A stretch of DNA of 64,000 bases, from NCBI GenBank assembly GCA_903902915.1, contig CAIUWR010000049.1:20471-84470 (forward strand). The letters run 5' to 3'. Below are positions 1 through 8,893 of the stretch, one piece after another; the stretch's first letter is position 1, and every line of letters begins with the position of its first letter. The position numbers and the translations under genes were made by a program. Source of the DNA: an uncultured Hyphomicrobiales bacterium (lineage in GTDB: Bacteria; Pseudomonadota; Alphaproteobacteria; Rhizobiales; Beijerinckiaceae). The notes below the pieces were generated by a model that searched no databases, had not been told where the DNA came from, and worked only from the letters and a program-made list of their open reading frames with translations.

Positions 1-1
1 C

Positions 2-3000
2 GATCAGTTGCAGGCGTTAAGCAAAGCACAGGTCGGCTCCATCAGGAACGAAGACCTGAACGCCCTCGCGACCAACCAGATTCAAGCGCTGACGGCGACG
101 CAGATCGCGAGCCTTACGCTCGATCAAATCAGCGCGCTCAGCCCCAATCTGGTCGGCAATCTCAAAAGCGCGCAAATCGCCTCTCTGATCACGGATCAGA
201 TCCTCGCGTTGAAGACGGCCCAGATCAGCGCCATGTCGACTGATCAGATCGATGCTTTCACCGCAACGCAGATCCGCAGCTTGAGCGGCTCTCAGATCTC
301 CGCGCTGAGCACGGCGCAGACGTCAACGCTTCTGGCCCCGCAGATCCTCGCCTTGACGACGGATCAACTGGTCGCCATGTCGACCGATCAGGTCGCGAAT
401 CTGACGACGGCTCAAGTCGCCCGGCTCTCGACGACGCAGATCGCCTCTTTAACAACCGCAGAGATTGTCGCTCTTGGCAGCGAAGTTACGGCGATCCCGG
501 GCAACCATATCACCGCTTTAACCACCGACCAGGTCGTGGCGCTCACGACCGACCAGGTTCAGGCAATGACGTCCAGCCAGACCGTCGGCCTGTCGACGGG
601 GCAAATTTCCGCGCTCACGACGCAGCAAATTGTCGTCATTTCGACTGCGAATCTGGCGGCCATGAGTTCCACGCAGATTCGCTCGATGACGACGGATCAG
701 ATCGCGGCGCTTGGCGTGGGTCAGATCGCGGCGATGAACACGCAGCAGGTCGCCGGGCTCACCACGCCTCAGGTCGCAGCGCTCACGACCGATCAGGTCA
801 TCGCGCTTGGCTCAACGGATATTACGGCGATGAGCGCCGCGCAAATCACGTCGCTGTCCACGGCTCAGATCGTTGCATTGACCACGAATCAAATTGCGGT
901 TTTGTCCAATACACAGGCGTCCGCACTTACAGGTTCCCAGGTAGGCGCCATCACGACGACTCAAATGCCAGCTCTGACGACGCGGGATCTTCAGGCCTTG
1001 GGAACCGGCCAGATCACGCAACTGAAGACGGACAGGATCGCGACGCTTGGCACGTACCAGGCGGTGGCGCTCACCACGCAGCAAGTCGCCGCCCTTACCG
1101 TTCCGCAGGTGCAGGCTCTGACGACCACCGCGATCGCCGGAATGACGTCAAGCCAGATCGCCGCGCTGGGAACAAGTCAGATCGTCGCCCTGACCACAGC
1201 GCAGGTCGTCGCACTGCGAACAGACCAGGCATCCGCTCTGTCCTCCGCCCAGATCAGCGTGTTGAAGGCTGCGCAGGTCATGGCGTTGACCACCGCCGAT
1301 CTTTCCCACCTTAACGCAGGGCAGATCCAGTCGTTCACGACAGATCAGATCGTCGCCTTGACGACGAAACAACTGACGTCGATGACGACCACCCAGATCG
1401 CCGCAATGACCCCAGCTCAAGTTTCGGCGCTGAGCACCGATCAAATCCGGTCCCTGCAGACAAATGACATTCAGGCCTTGACGGCGACGCAGATCGCGGG
1501 ACTGACCACTGATCAGATCTCCGCCTTGACCACGTTGCAAATCGCGGCGCTGAAAACGGTCCAGGCGAACGCCATCACATCGACCCAGATCACGGCCTTG
1601 TCGACCGACCAGATTGTCGCGCTTCAGACCAACGATCTCCAGGCCATCAAGAATACGCAGATTGCAGCGCTGACGACCGATCAGATATCGGCTTTCACCA
1701 CGGCCGAAATTGTCGCCATGACCGGCTCACAAATGAGTTCGTTGACGACCGATCAGGTCGCGGCGCTCTCGACAGCGCAATTCGCCGCGATACAGCCGAC
1801 TGATCTGCAAGCGTTGAAGTCAGCGCAAATCGCCGCCCTGAGCACGACGCAGGTCGCAGCGATGACCACCCTTCAGGCATCTTCGCTCACAACGCTGCAA
1901 GTCCAGAAGCTGAGCAATGACCAAATCGGAGCATTGTCGGACGCCGCTCTGCGGGCGATGACGCCGACCCAGATCGCCGCGCTGACCGTCAACCAGATTC
2001 CCGGCCTGTCGACGCAACAGATCAACGATCTGGGCGTCAGCAATCTGCAATCAATGACGACGCAACAGATCGCCGCGTTCACCGCGAGCCAGATGCAGGC
2101 GCTGACAACCGATCAGATCGTCGCCATGACCACAAACCAGTGGGGTTCGATCACCGCCAACCAGCTCATTGCGCTCAAGACGAGCCAGATCATAGCCTTG
2201 CAGACGCAGGATCTGCAGTCGCTCAAGACGCTCCAGATAAGGGCCATGACCACCAGTCAGATTTCAGCCCTGACCTCGGATCAGATTGTCAAACTCACGA
2301 CGAGCCAGATTGCCGCCATCACGACTGCGAATGTCGTTGCGTTGACCTCCGCCCAGATTCCCTTGCTGACGACGGCGCAGGTGGCGGCGCTGAATGCAAG
2401 CCAGATCGGCGCCATAGAAACCGGCGATCTGGCGCTCATGCTCACCAGCCAGACCAGCGCCATTCAGGCCAGCGCGATTGCGGGCCTCACCCAGGCTCAA
2501 ATCGGCGCCCTCAGCACCAGCCAGGTGGCGGCTCTCACGACGGGTCAGCTCAACAATCTGAGCCTGTCCCAGATTGGCGCGATAAACACGAGCGACATTC
2601 AGGCGCTGCAAACCAATCAGATTGCGGGCCTCGGCTCCGCCCAGCTCACAGCCTTGGCCAGCGTCCAGATTGCTGCGCTCTCCACCGCGCAGATTTCCGC
2701 GCTGACGACAGCGCAGATCCCCACCCTTGGGGCGACGCAGATCCAGGCGCTCGGCACAAGCGCCGTTCAGTCTCTGAAGACAAACCAGGTCGCGTCGCTG
2801 ACCACCGCGCAAATCTCGCTCCTCTCCGGCGCCCAGGTCGCCGCGCTCACCTCAACCGGTCAGATCCAGGCGCTGACGCCATCGCAAATCGGCGCGCTGA
2901 GCTCTGATCAGATCAACTCGCTCACCAGCGGCCAGGCGCAAGCCCTGACGTCGACGCAGATCGCTCAGCTCTCCACCGATCAGATCCCAGGTCTCGCGCC

Positions 3001-4030
3001 TGCTGATCTGGCTCTGATGTCCTCCACGCAGGTCATCGCCCTTGGCGCAAATATCGCCGCATTGACCGGCGATCAAATCACCGCCTTGACCACCTCCCAG
3101 GTCGCAGGCCTCACCACGCTGCAAGTGAGTTCGCTCACAACCGATCAGGTCTCGGCATTGGGCATCGCCGGCGTTCATGCGTTCGGCACCGCCCAACTTA
3201 ACAGCCTCTCCACCGGCGCCGTCATGGCGCTGAGCAACGAGCAGGTCGCGCAATTCGCCTCGGTCGTGAACGTCGCCATGACGACGGCGCAAATTTCCGT
3301 GATGAATTCGGATCAGCTTCTCACACTGGGAACGAACATCACGTTGCTGGCGTCAGCGCAGATCGGCGCGTTGACCACCGACCAGATCAGCACCCTGTCT
3401 CTCGGTCAGGTCTCCTTGCTGGGCACCGCTCAAGTTCATGCGCTGACCACCCAACAGGTCGCGGCCTTGACGACCGATCAGATCGCTACCTTGAACTCTT
3501 CGGAAATCGGGACCTTGTCGTCCTCGCAGGTCGGCTCCTTGACAACCGATCAGATCAGCGCCTTCACGATCGGACAAATGGCGGCCTTTACCTCCGTTCA
3601 GATCACGTCATTGACGACCGATCAGATTGCGTCTTTGACCACCGACCAGATCTCGAACCTCACGACCAGCCAGGTCGGCCAACTGTCGGCGTCTCAGATC
3701 GCTGCGATCATAACAGATGATATGAGCGCAATGACGACCACCCAGATATCGAATCTGACAAGCGGTCAGGTGGCGGCGCTGAACACGGACCAGATCATGG
3801 CTCTCACCTCCGATCAGGTCGCGTCCTTCAGCACGGCGCAGATTACATCGCTGACCACGGACCAGATCGGCGTGATGGGCGCCAGCCAGATAAGCGGCCT
3901 CACCTCAACCCAGATCAGCAGCCTGACGACCGACCAGATCCAGGGGATTACCCCAGCTGAAATTCGCGACCTCACCACCACACAGGTCTATGCGCTGACG
4001 ACCGATCAGATCAACGCCCTTCCCGACGCG
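2..4030 (+). repeat. Tandem 24-bp (8-residue) coding repeat array with 168-bp higher-order period
   Basis: The array has roughly 165 degenerate 24-bp units in frame. Variant units carrying D-L-Q or D-I-Q in place of Q-I-x interrupt it. Their Asp codons lie at 1298, 1466, 1634 and 1802, at 2042 and 2210, and at 2426 and 2594, with an aligned A-V-Q unit at 2762. Spacing within each of these groups is exactly 168 bp (7 octads, 56 residues). Other spacings (144, 96, 216 bp) are also multiples of 24. A one-residue insertion near 2855 (S-T-G-Q-I) shifts the later register by 3 bp. Confidence 0.85.
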
Positions 4031-4084
4031 GACTCCGACGCCTTCACTCTTGATGACATCGCCGCTCTTGGGCCGCACTCATGA
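2..4084 (+). CDS. Giant octapeptide-repeat protein (5' end outside window)
   Basis: The reading frame is open from the window's first full codon and already in repeat register (D-Q-L-Q-A-L), so the gene begins upstream. About 1360 residues are visible, almost all tandem 8-residue units with consensus A-L-T-T-D-Q-I-x. Leu/Met/Phe and Ile/Val are the conserved hydrophobics, and Ser/Thr fills one or both of the two positions after Leu. No cysteine is seen; aromatic residues are scarce. The T/S-x-x-Q spacing resembles a helix N-capping box, so each unit may form one short helix of a solenoid (inference). The array runs nearly to the C-terminus (ends near A-L-G-P-H-S), with no C-terminal barrel or LPXTG-like anchor. 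The stop overlaps the next start in ATGA, which couples it to an O-GlcNAc-transferase-like gene. It is probably a surface or adhesin-like protein and glycosylation substrate; function is unproven. The domain I do not see would be the N-terminal export signal, which lies outside the window. Confidence 0.8.
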   Translation, partial: DQLQALSKAQVGSIRNEDLNALATNQIQALTATQIASLTLDQISALSPNLVGNLKSAQIASLITDQILALKTAQISAMSTDQIDAFTATQIRSLSGSQISALSTAQTSTLLAPQILALTTDQLVAMSTDQVANLTTAQVARLSTTQIASLTTAEIVALGSEVTAIPGNHITALTTDQVVALTTDQVQAMTSSQTVGLSTGQISALTTQQIVVISTANLAAMSSTQIRSMTTDQIAALGVGQIAAMNTQQVAGLTTPQVAALTTDQVIALGSTDITAMSAAQITSLSTAQIVALTTNQIAVLSNTQASALTGSQVGAITTTQMPALTTRDLQALGTGQITQLKTDRIATLGTYQAVALTTQQVAALTVPQVQALTTTAIAGMTSSQIAALGTSQIVALTTAQVVALRTDQASALSSAQISVLKAAQVMALTTADLSHLNAGQIQSFTTDQIVALTTKQLTSMTTTQIAAMTPAQVSALSTDQIRSLQTNDIQALTATQIAGLTTDQISALTTLQIAALKTVQANAITSTQITALSTDQIVALQTNDLQAIKNTQIAALTTDQISAFTTAEIVAMTGSQMSSLTTDQVAALSTAQFAAIQPTDLQALKSAQIAALSTTQVAAMTTLQASSLTTLQVQKLSNDQIGALSDAALRAMTPTQIAALTVNQIPGLSTQQINDLGVSNLQSMTTQQIAAFTASQMQALTTDQIVAMTTNQWGSITANQLIALKTSQIIALQTQDLQSLKTLQIRAMTTSQISALTSDQIVKLTTSQIAAITTANVVALTSAQIPLLTTAQVAALNASQIGAIETGDLALMLTSQTSAIQASAIAGLTQAQIGALSTSQVAALTTGQLNNLSLSQIGAINTSDIQALQTNQIAGLGSAQLTALASVQIAALSTAQISALTTAQIPTLGATQIQALGTSAVQSLKTNQVASLTTAQISLLSGAQVAALTSTGQIQALTPSQIGALSSDQINSLTSGQAQALTSTQIAQLSTDQIPGLAPADLALMSSTQVIALGANIAALTGDQITALTTSQVAGLTTLQVSSLTTDQVSALGIAGVHAFGTAQLNSLSTGAVMALSNEQVAQFASVVNVAMTTAQISVMNSDQLLTLGTNITLLASAQIGALTTDQISTLSLGQVSLLGTAQVHALTTQQVAALTTDQIATLNSSEIGTLSSSQVGSLTTDQISAFTIGQMAAFTSVQITSLTTDQIASLTTDQISNLTTSQVGQLSASQIAAIITDDMSAMTTTQISNLTSGQVAALNTDQIMALTSDQVASFSTAQITSLTTDQIGVMGASQISGLTSTQISSLTTDQIQGITPAEIRDLTTTQVYALTTDQINALPDADSDAFTLDDIAALGPHS

Positions 4085-6246
4085 GGGTGACGACGCCGCA
4101 GACTGGAGCGGACCAGCCGAGCTTGATGCAAGTTGCAGGAGCTTTGGGCAGGGCGCTCGGATTGCAGGAATCAGGGCTGGCGGAGGAGGCGACAAGCGCA
4201 TTCTTCGATATTCTGGCGCTGGAACCCAACAATGTGATCGCTCTGTATTCACTGGCGAAGTCTTTGTCAGCGCAGGGCAAGAACCTTGAGGCGCTAAAAC
4301 AGATCGACGCGGCGATTCAGGTGAGCGATCGTTTCGCTCCGTCCTACCTCGCGCGATCCTTGATTCGCATCAAACTCGGGAATTTCGACGAGGCGATCCG
4401 CGACGCTGAAACCGCGATTCTGATCGACCCCACCACCGATGGGTTGCTCCCCCATTGGTTCAGGATGAAAAACCTTCCTCTGAGCGCCAATGCAGAAAGT
4501 CAACCGATCACCGAGTTGCTGGAGCTCGCGCACGGATTGACCGAGGCGGAAAAATATTCCGAAGCGATTGATCTTTACAAGGTCAATCTCACGCGATGCG
4601 ATCCCCGATATCTTCATGTCATTCTTTTCAATTTGAGCTTCCTCCATAGCAAGTCGAACGCGCCGGGCCTCGCCGAAAAGCACCTGCAGGCCGCCATCTC
4701 CTTGAGCCCGGATTTTTTCGAGGCGCACCTCAGCCTCGGGACGATCCTTGAAAACATGAACCGGGGCGACGATGCGATCGCCCGGTGGAACATGGCCCTT
4801 GAGGTCGAGAGCATAAACCGCCCGGAAAATCTCGAATACAAGACACGGCTGCTCAATAATATCGGGCGTTTGAAAGAACGTCTGCGCGACTATGCAGGCG
4901 CTGAATCCGCGCTTTACGCAAGTTTGCTCTTGAACATGGACCAGAGCGCTGTTCTCCATCATTGGATTCATTTGCGCCAGAAGCAGTGCAAATGGCCCAT
5001 TGTCGATGGCCTCCCGACGGATGTCGAAACGATCCTCGAACATGCCTCGCCCCTCGCCATGCTGGGGATGAGCGATGATCCTGCCCTGCAACGACGCGCT
5101 GCTGAACGATACGTCGACGCCAAGGTCGACAAATTCGAACGAATGGCGCCCACCAGGCTCCGTTACGGTCATGACCGGATTCGGATTGGCTACCTGTCGT
5201 CCGATCTTTCCATGCATGCGGTGTCTCTTTTAACGGTCGAGCTCTTCGAGACGCATGATCGTGAACATTTTGAGGTCCATGCTTTTTGCTGGAGCAAGGA
5301 AGACGGAACCCCGTTCCGCGAAAGGGTCCGCGCGGCCTTTGACCATTTTCATAAAATCGACACCCTCGACGATCAGGCGGCGGCGGAGCTGATCCGCAGT
5401 CTCGAAATTGACGTTCTTGTCGATCTCCAGGGCCTCACCGGCAATGCGCGGCCTAATATCGTCGCGCGCGGTCCGGCGCCCGTGCAGATCGCCTATCTGG
5501 GTTACCCGGGCACAAGCGCGCTGCCCTATGTGGATTATGTCGTTGCTGACCGGTTTATTTTTCCTGATGCGCTACGCGAGCACTTCAGTGAAAAGCCGCT
5601 GTATATCGAAACGGGTTTTCAGGTCAGCGATTCCAGGCGGCCCTTCGGCGCAAAACCGGATCGCGCCTCCCTTGGGCTTCCAGATGAAGCCTTTGTCTTC
5701 TGCGCCTTCAACAACAGCCATAAAATCACGCAACCGATGTTTGAATGCTGGTTGCGGATCCTGCGCGCGTCTCCCAACAGCATTCTTTGGCTGCTTGAAG
5801 ATAATGTCTGGGCCAAACAGAACCTCATCGACGCAGCCGCGCAACATGGGGTCTCCCCCGAGAGATTGCATTTCGCAGGCCGCATCGACCCGAAGGACTA
5901 TCTCGCGCGCTTTCAGGTCGCCGACCTCTTTTTGGATACCACGCCCTATAATGCAGGCACGACGGCGAATGACGCCTTATGGGCGGGCCTTCCAATCCTG
6001 ACGCTATCGGGCCGCACCTACGTCTCGCGCATGGCGGGAAGCCTTCTCACAAGCGCGGGATTATCGCATCTGGTGACCCATTCGCTCGAGGCCTACGAGA
6101 GAAAAGCGATACAGCTGGCCAATGATCCGCGGGAAGTTGCGTCCGCCTCCGCCGCGCTCGCTTACAGGAAGTCGCAGGGCTGGCTCTTCAGCACGAGCAA
6201 TTTTTGCGCGCGGTTTGAAGCGCGGCTCAAGGAAATCCTCTTTTGA
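4081..6246 (+). CDS. TPR-containing O-GlcNAc transferase-like glycosyltransferase (GT41/SPINDLY family)
   Basis: A 721-residue protein. The N-terminal half (about 15-300) holds degenerate TPR helices, for example around 40-115 and 150-245. The C-terminal half (about 365-710) is a GT41 catalytic region. It shows Y-L-S-S-D-L-S-M-H with H379 matching the active-site-region His of OGT, L-G-Y-P-G-T near 473-478, F-N-N-S-H-K-I-T with K548 at the place of the UDP-binding Lys, and D-T-T-P-Y-N...D-A-L-W-A-G-L-P at 619-638. Family members transfer a sugar, usually GlcNAc from a UDP donor, to protein Ser/Thr (some bacterial relatives act on Asn); they are cytoplasmic. The start overlaps the repeat-protein stop by four bases, and that Ser/Thr-rich protein is the obvious candidate acceptor (inference). 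A GT2 gene follows 24 bases downstream. Family call is firm; donor and acceptor are unknown. Confidence 0.9.
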   Translation: MRVTTPQTGADQPSLMQVAGALGRALGLQESGLAEEATSAFFDILALEPNNVIALYSLAKSLSAQGKNLEALKQIDAAIQVSDRFAPSYLARSLIRIKLGNFDEAIRDAETAILIDPTTDGLLPHWFRMKNLPLSANAESQPITELLELAHGLTEAEKYSEAIDLYKVNLTRCDPRYLHVILFNLSFLHSKSNAPGLAEKHLQAAISLSPDFFEAHLSLGTILENMNRGDDAIARWNMALEVESINRPENLEYKTRLLNNIGRLKERLRDYAGAESALYASLLLNMDQSAVLHHWIHLRQKQCKWPIVDGLPTDVETILEHASPLAMLGMSDDPALQRRAAERYVDAKVDKFERMAPTRLRYGHDRIRIGYLSSDLSMHAVSLLTVELFETHDREHFEVHAFCWSKEDGTPFRERVRAAFDHFHKIDTLDDQAAAELIRSLEIDVLVDLQGLTGNARPNIVARGPAPVQIAYLGYPGTSALPYVDYVVADRFIFPDALREHFSEKPLYIETGFQVSDSRRPFGAKPDRASLGLPDEAFVFCAFNNSHKITQPMFECWLRILRASPNSILWLLEDNVWAKQNLIDAAAQHGVSPERLHFAGRIDPKDYLARFQVADLFLDTTPYNAGTTANDALWAGLPILTLSGRTYVSRMAGSLLTSAGLSHLVTHSLEAYERKAIQLANDPREVASASAALAYRKSQGWLFSTSNFCARFEARLKEILF

Positions 6247-6270
6247 GGAATTGATCGGGACCATGGGACA

Positions 6271-7071
6271 ATGATGGCTCTCCAGCAGCGACCCCTTTTT
6301 TCCATCATCATAACCACGCATTTGCGGGCGGCGCTTCTTGACCGGGCGCTTCGTTCGTTGCGGCGCCAGACATGTCCTGATTATGAAATCATCATCGTTT
6401 CGGACGTCGCGGACGCCGATACGATGGCGGTCGCCAGCCAACATTTGACGGACAAGGACACCTTCGTCAAAAGGTCAGGCCGACCGGGCCCGGCGGAGAG
6501 CCGGAATCTGGGCGTCAGCATGGCGAGAGGCGAATGGGTCATTTTTCTCGATGACGATGATTCCTTTGGTCCTGGGCATCTGGAGCGCATCAAGGAAGAA
6601 CTTGGCGATGGGCGCAGGTCCGTTCTTTACAGTGACTGCCAGGTCATCATGGAAGATCGGACGACGCCTGTTCCGACCCCCTTGTCTCAGCGCGAGGTGG
6701 ACATCGCGACACAAGACGTCTCGGCGGTTTGGGTGAAAAATTTTATTCCGCTGCATTGTCTGGTTTATCGACGCTCCGCGATGCAAGGCAGCGCGTTCGA
6801 CGCCAATCTGGGCTCGCTGGAAGACTGGGATTTTCTGCTGTCGATTTGCTCACGGGAGACGCCGAGCTATTTCTCCGGCGGCGAGGCCATGATCCATCAA
6901 GACTATCTTGATCGCGAGGGACATCGCGGCCACGTCGGGAGCAATTCATCGGTCTTGCTCGACTATATCTACATCTACCACAAATGGCAGGCTCCCGGCG
7001 AGGAGCTGAAGGAAAAGCGTCGCGACTTCCTGAGAAACGTTGGGGTCGATTTCGGAAATCATTTTTTCTGA
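6271..7071 (+). CDS. Family 2 glycosyltransferase
   Basis: A 266-residue GT-A fold enzyme that should transfer a sugar from a nucleotide-sugar to an acceptor. The N-terminus has the nucleotide-binding strand F-S-I-I-I-T-T-H (10-17), R-P-G-P-A-E-S-R-N-L-G (71-81) and the metal-binding run D-D-D-D at 94-97. A W-V-K-N-F-I-P-L-H segment and a later L-E-D-W-D-F-L motif are typical of acceptor-side loops in GT2 enzymes. There is no signal peptide or transmembrane segment, so it is cytoplasmic. It is the last gene of the repeat-protein/OGT operon and is followed by a strong terminator, so it may extend or modify the sugar placed by the upstream OGT-like enzyme (inference). Two adjacent ATG codons (6271, 6274) can serve as start. 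Confidence 0.88.
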   Translation: MMALQQRPLFSIIITTHLRAALLDRALRSLRRQTCPDYEIIIVSDVADADTMAVASQHLTDKDTFVKRSGRPGPAESRNLGVSMARGEWVIFLDDDDSFGPGHLERIKEELGDGRRSVLYSDCQVIMEDRTTPVPTPLSQREVDIATQDVSAVWVKNFIPLHCLVYRRSAMQGSAFDANLGSLEDWDFLLSICSRETPSYFSGGEAMIHQDYLDREGHRGHVGSNSSVLLDYIYIYHKWQAPGEELKEKRRDFLRNVGVDFGNHFF

Positions 7072-7107
7072 CCCGCTGGCGGATCAACCGTTCCTTGGTT
7101 GGTGGAG

Positions 7108-7150
7108 GCGCGCGTTCGCGTCATGGCGGATCGAACGCGCGCTTCTTTAT
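7108..7150 (+). terminator. Rho-independent terminator after the glycosyltransferase operon
   Basis: A perfect 11-bp stem (7108-7118 with 7132-7142, arms GCGCGCGTTCG and CGAACGCGCGC) is followed by a T-rich stretch, ttctttattctt. It lies 36 bases after the GT2 stop. Confidence 0.8.
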
Positions 7151-7164
7151 TCTTCGCTTTCCAT

Positions 7165-7191
7165 GACGAGAACCCTCGTTTGGTTCTCGTC
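7165..7191. terminator. Second hairpin between convergent genes
   Basis: A perfect 10-bp inverted repeat (GACGAGAACC at 7165-7174, GGTTCTCGTC at 7182-7191) with a 7-base loop. It lies just past the stop of the minus-strand dioxygenase. No clear T-run follows on the minus strand, so its role as that gene's terminator is only probable. Confidence 0.5.
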
Positions 7192-7199
7192 AGGCAGCG

Positions 7200-8042
7200 T
7201 CAACGCGCGGGCCGCGCCACGCCTTCAAACTGCACCCGATACCCCGAGCGAACATTGGGCCAGTAGTCCCAGATGGCGAAATGCTGGGTGCAGCGGTTAT
7301 CCCAGAAGGCGACCGAATTTTCCCGCCAGCGAAAGCGCATCTGCCAATGGGGCTTGGCGATATGGGCGAAGAGGAAATTCAGCAACGCGTCGCTCTCGTC
7401 ACGCGGCAGATCGGTGATGCGCGTCGTGAAGCCCGCGTTCACGAAGAGCAGCTTGCGGCCGGTTTCGGGATGGCGCGTCACCACCGGATGGATCGCGCTG
7501 GGATAAACGGTCGTGCTCTTGTCGAAGAGCTTGGCCCCGTCATGCTCGGCGGACAGCGGCTCCAGAAAAGCCTTCATGGGCTCGGACAGGGCGTCGTAAG
7601 CCGCATAGGCGCTGGCGAACAGCGTATCACCGCCGCCGTCGGGAGGCAGGATTTTCTGGATCAGAATCGACCCGTCGGGCGGGATCTCGCTGCAACTCTG
7701 GTCGGAGTGCCAGACCTCGCCGGAGATGCGCTTCGACTTGGCGTCGAAATGCTGCAGGCGGATGGCGGGATAACCTTCAGCGGGCTTGGAGGCCGTGCCC
7801 GCGCCGCCCACATGAATATGCACGTGGCCAAAATATTCGGCGAGGCGCATCTGGTCGGCGAAGCTCAGATCCTGCTCGCGGAAAAAGATGACGCCATATT
7901 TCAGGAAAGCGGCGCGCAGACCGGCGAGCTGCTGGTCGCTGAGCGGCTTCGTCAGATCAATATTGCCGATTTCGGCGCCGATATGGGGCGACGAGGGAGT
8001 GATTGTAATCTGATCAGAACTCACGACGGACTCTCCATTCAT
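7200..8042 (-). CDS. TauD/TfdA-family Fe(II)/2-oxoglutarate dioxygenase
   Basis: A 280-residue enzyme. Family members hydroxylate a substrate (taurine, alkylsulfonates, 2,4-D and others) with O2 and 2-oxoglutarate. The facial triad is visible: W-H112-S-D114 and distal H254 in C-T-Q-H-F-A-I-W-D-Y. R269 near the C-terminus would bind 2-oxoglutarate. The ATG at 8042 is preferred because the family's N-terminus (I-T-P-S-S-P-H-I-G-A-E-I) follows directly. An upstream GTG at 8099 would add a non-family leader. It lies 77 bases downstream of an ABC importer operon on the same strand and probably acts on its cargo; TauABC-TauD and SsuABC-linked dioxygenases are the precedent. Substrate specificity is not readable here, so taurine is not assumed. 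Confidence 0.88.
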   Translation of the reverse strand: MNGESVVSSDQITITPSSPHIGAEIGNIDLTKPLSDQQLAGLRAAFLKYGVIFFREQDLSFADQMRLAEYFGHVHIHVGGAGTASKPAEGYPAIRLQHFDAKSKRISGEVWHSDQSCSEIPPDGSILIQKILPPDGGGDTLFASAYAAYDALSEPMKAFLEPLSAEHDGAKLFDKSTTVYPSAIHPVVTRHPETGRKLLFVNAGFTTRITDLPRDESDALLNFLFAHIAKPHWQMRFRWRENSVAFWDNRCTQHFAIWDYWPNVRSGYRVQFEGVARPAR

Positions 8043-8119
8043 GACCGCGCGTCCAAGGCTGGCGCAGCGCCTCCGCCCAAAGACTAGCAAATTCAACACA
8101 AGCGCGCGAGGCGCCTCAT

Positions 8120-8893
8120 TCAGTCAGCGATCGCGAGCTCCGACCAGATCGTCTGGACGAGCGCGCCAAACCGAGGGTCGCCGCGCAGGCTGCGCGGATC
8201 TCGAGGCCGTTCGAACCCGCTCTCATGACTGGCGACGATCCGTCCCGGACCCGTTCCCATCACGATGACGCGATCCGCCAAAGCGACAGCTTCCTCGATG
8301 TCATGGGTCACGAAGATGATGCTGCGGCGGCGCGCTTCCCAGATGCGCAAAAGCTCGCGCCCCATAACGATCTTGGTCTGATAATCGAGCGCGCCGAAGG
8401 GCTCGTCCATGAGGAAGATGTCGGGATCATAGGCCAGCAGCCGCGCCAGAGACACGCGCTGGCGCATGCCGCCAGACAGAGCGCCCGGATAATGGTTCTC
8501 ATATCCTTGCAGACGCACGAGCGCGATCAGCGCCGCAATCCGCTCGGCATGCAGGGCCTTCGGCAACCCCGACAGTTCGCATCCAACAGCGATGTTGCTG
8601 GTGACGCTCGCCCAAGGCAGCAATGTATCGCGCTGGAACATGAAGCCGACCTTCGGCTTCGGCGCGCCCGCTGCGGCGCCGCCAATCTGGATCTGGCCCG
8701 AGCGCGCAGGCAACAAGCCGGAAATGACCTTTAACAGCGTCGATTTTCCACACCCGCTGGGTCCGACAATGGCGACGAACTCGCCCTCGGCCACATCAAG
8801 CGACAGATCCGCGATGACCGGCGCGCCCCCATGGAAGGCGACAGCGACGTGTTGCAGCGAAAGAGTAGGCGGCGCTTTACTCATGCTGGTCAT
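8120..8893 (-). CDS. ABC transporter ATPase, nitrate/sulfonate/taurine class
   Basis: A 257-residue nucleotide-binding subunit that powers uptake. It has Walker A G-P-S-G-C-G-K-S-T, the Q-loop F-Q-R-D-T-L-L-P-W, signature L-S-G-G-M-R-Q-R, Walker B I-F-L-M-D-E-P-F-G-A-L-D and the switch His in V-T-H-D-I-E-E-A. The Q-loop ending L-P-W is characteristic of the SsuB/TauB/NrtD group. The start overlaps the permease stop by four bases (ATGA). A second ATG lies three codons in at 8884. It works with the permease and binding protein immediately upstream. Confidence 0.9.
   Translation of the reverse strand: MTSMSKAPPTLSLQHVAVAFHGGAPVIADLSLDVAEGEFVAIVGPSGCGKSTLLKVISGLLPARSGQIQIGGAAAGAPKPKVGFMFQRDTLLPWASVTSNIAVGCELSGLPKALHAERIAALIALVRLQGYENHYPGALSGGMRQRVSLARLLAYDPDIFLMDEPFGALDYQTKIVMGRELLRIWEARRRSIIFVTHDIEEAVALADRVIVMGTGPGRIVASHESGFERPRDPRSLRGDPRFGALVQTIWSELAIAD

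Noticed and set aside
258..3577. Several minus-strand and one plus-strand (2140-2907) open frames across the octad array
   Set aside because: They are other-frame readings of the 24-bp repeat, rich in R-D-L-x-G or D-H-x-P patterns, and lack ribosome sites.
2..4030. Regular 24-bp repeats as a CRISPR-like array
   Set aside because: The units are degenerate, in frame, and contiguous with no spacers; they encode a protein repeat.
7200..8042. Naming the dioxygenase tauD
   Set aside because: The family covers many substrates and nothing here fixes taurine.
7281..8087. A 268-codon plus-strand frame opposite the dioxygenase
   Set aside because: The minus-strand frame has the complete H-x-D...H triad; the plus-strand product shows no motif.
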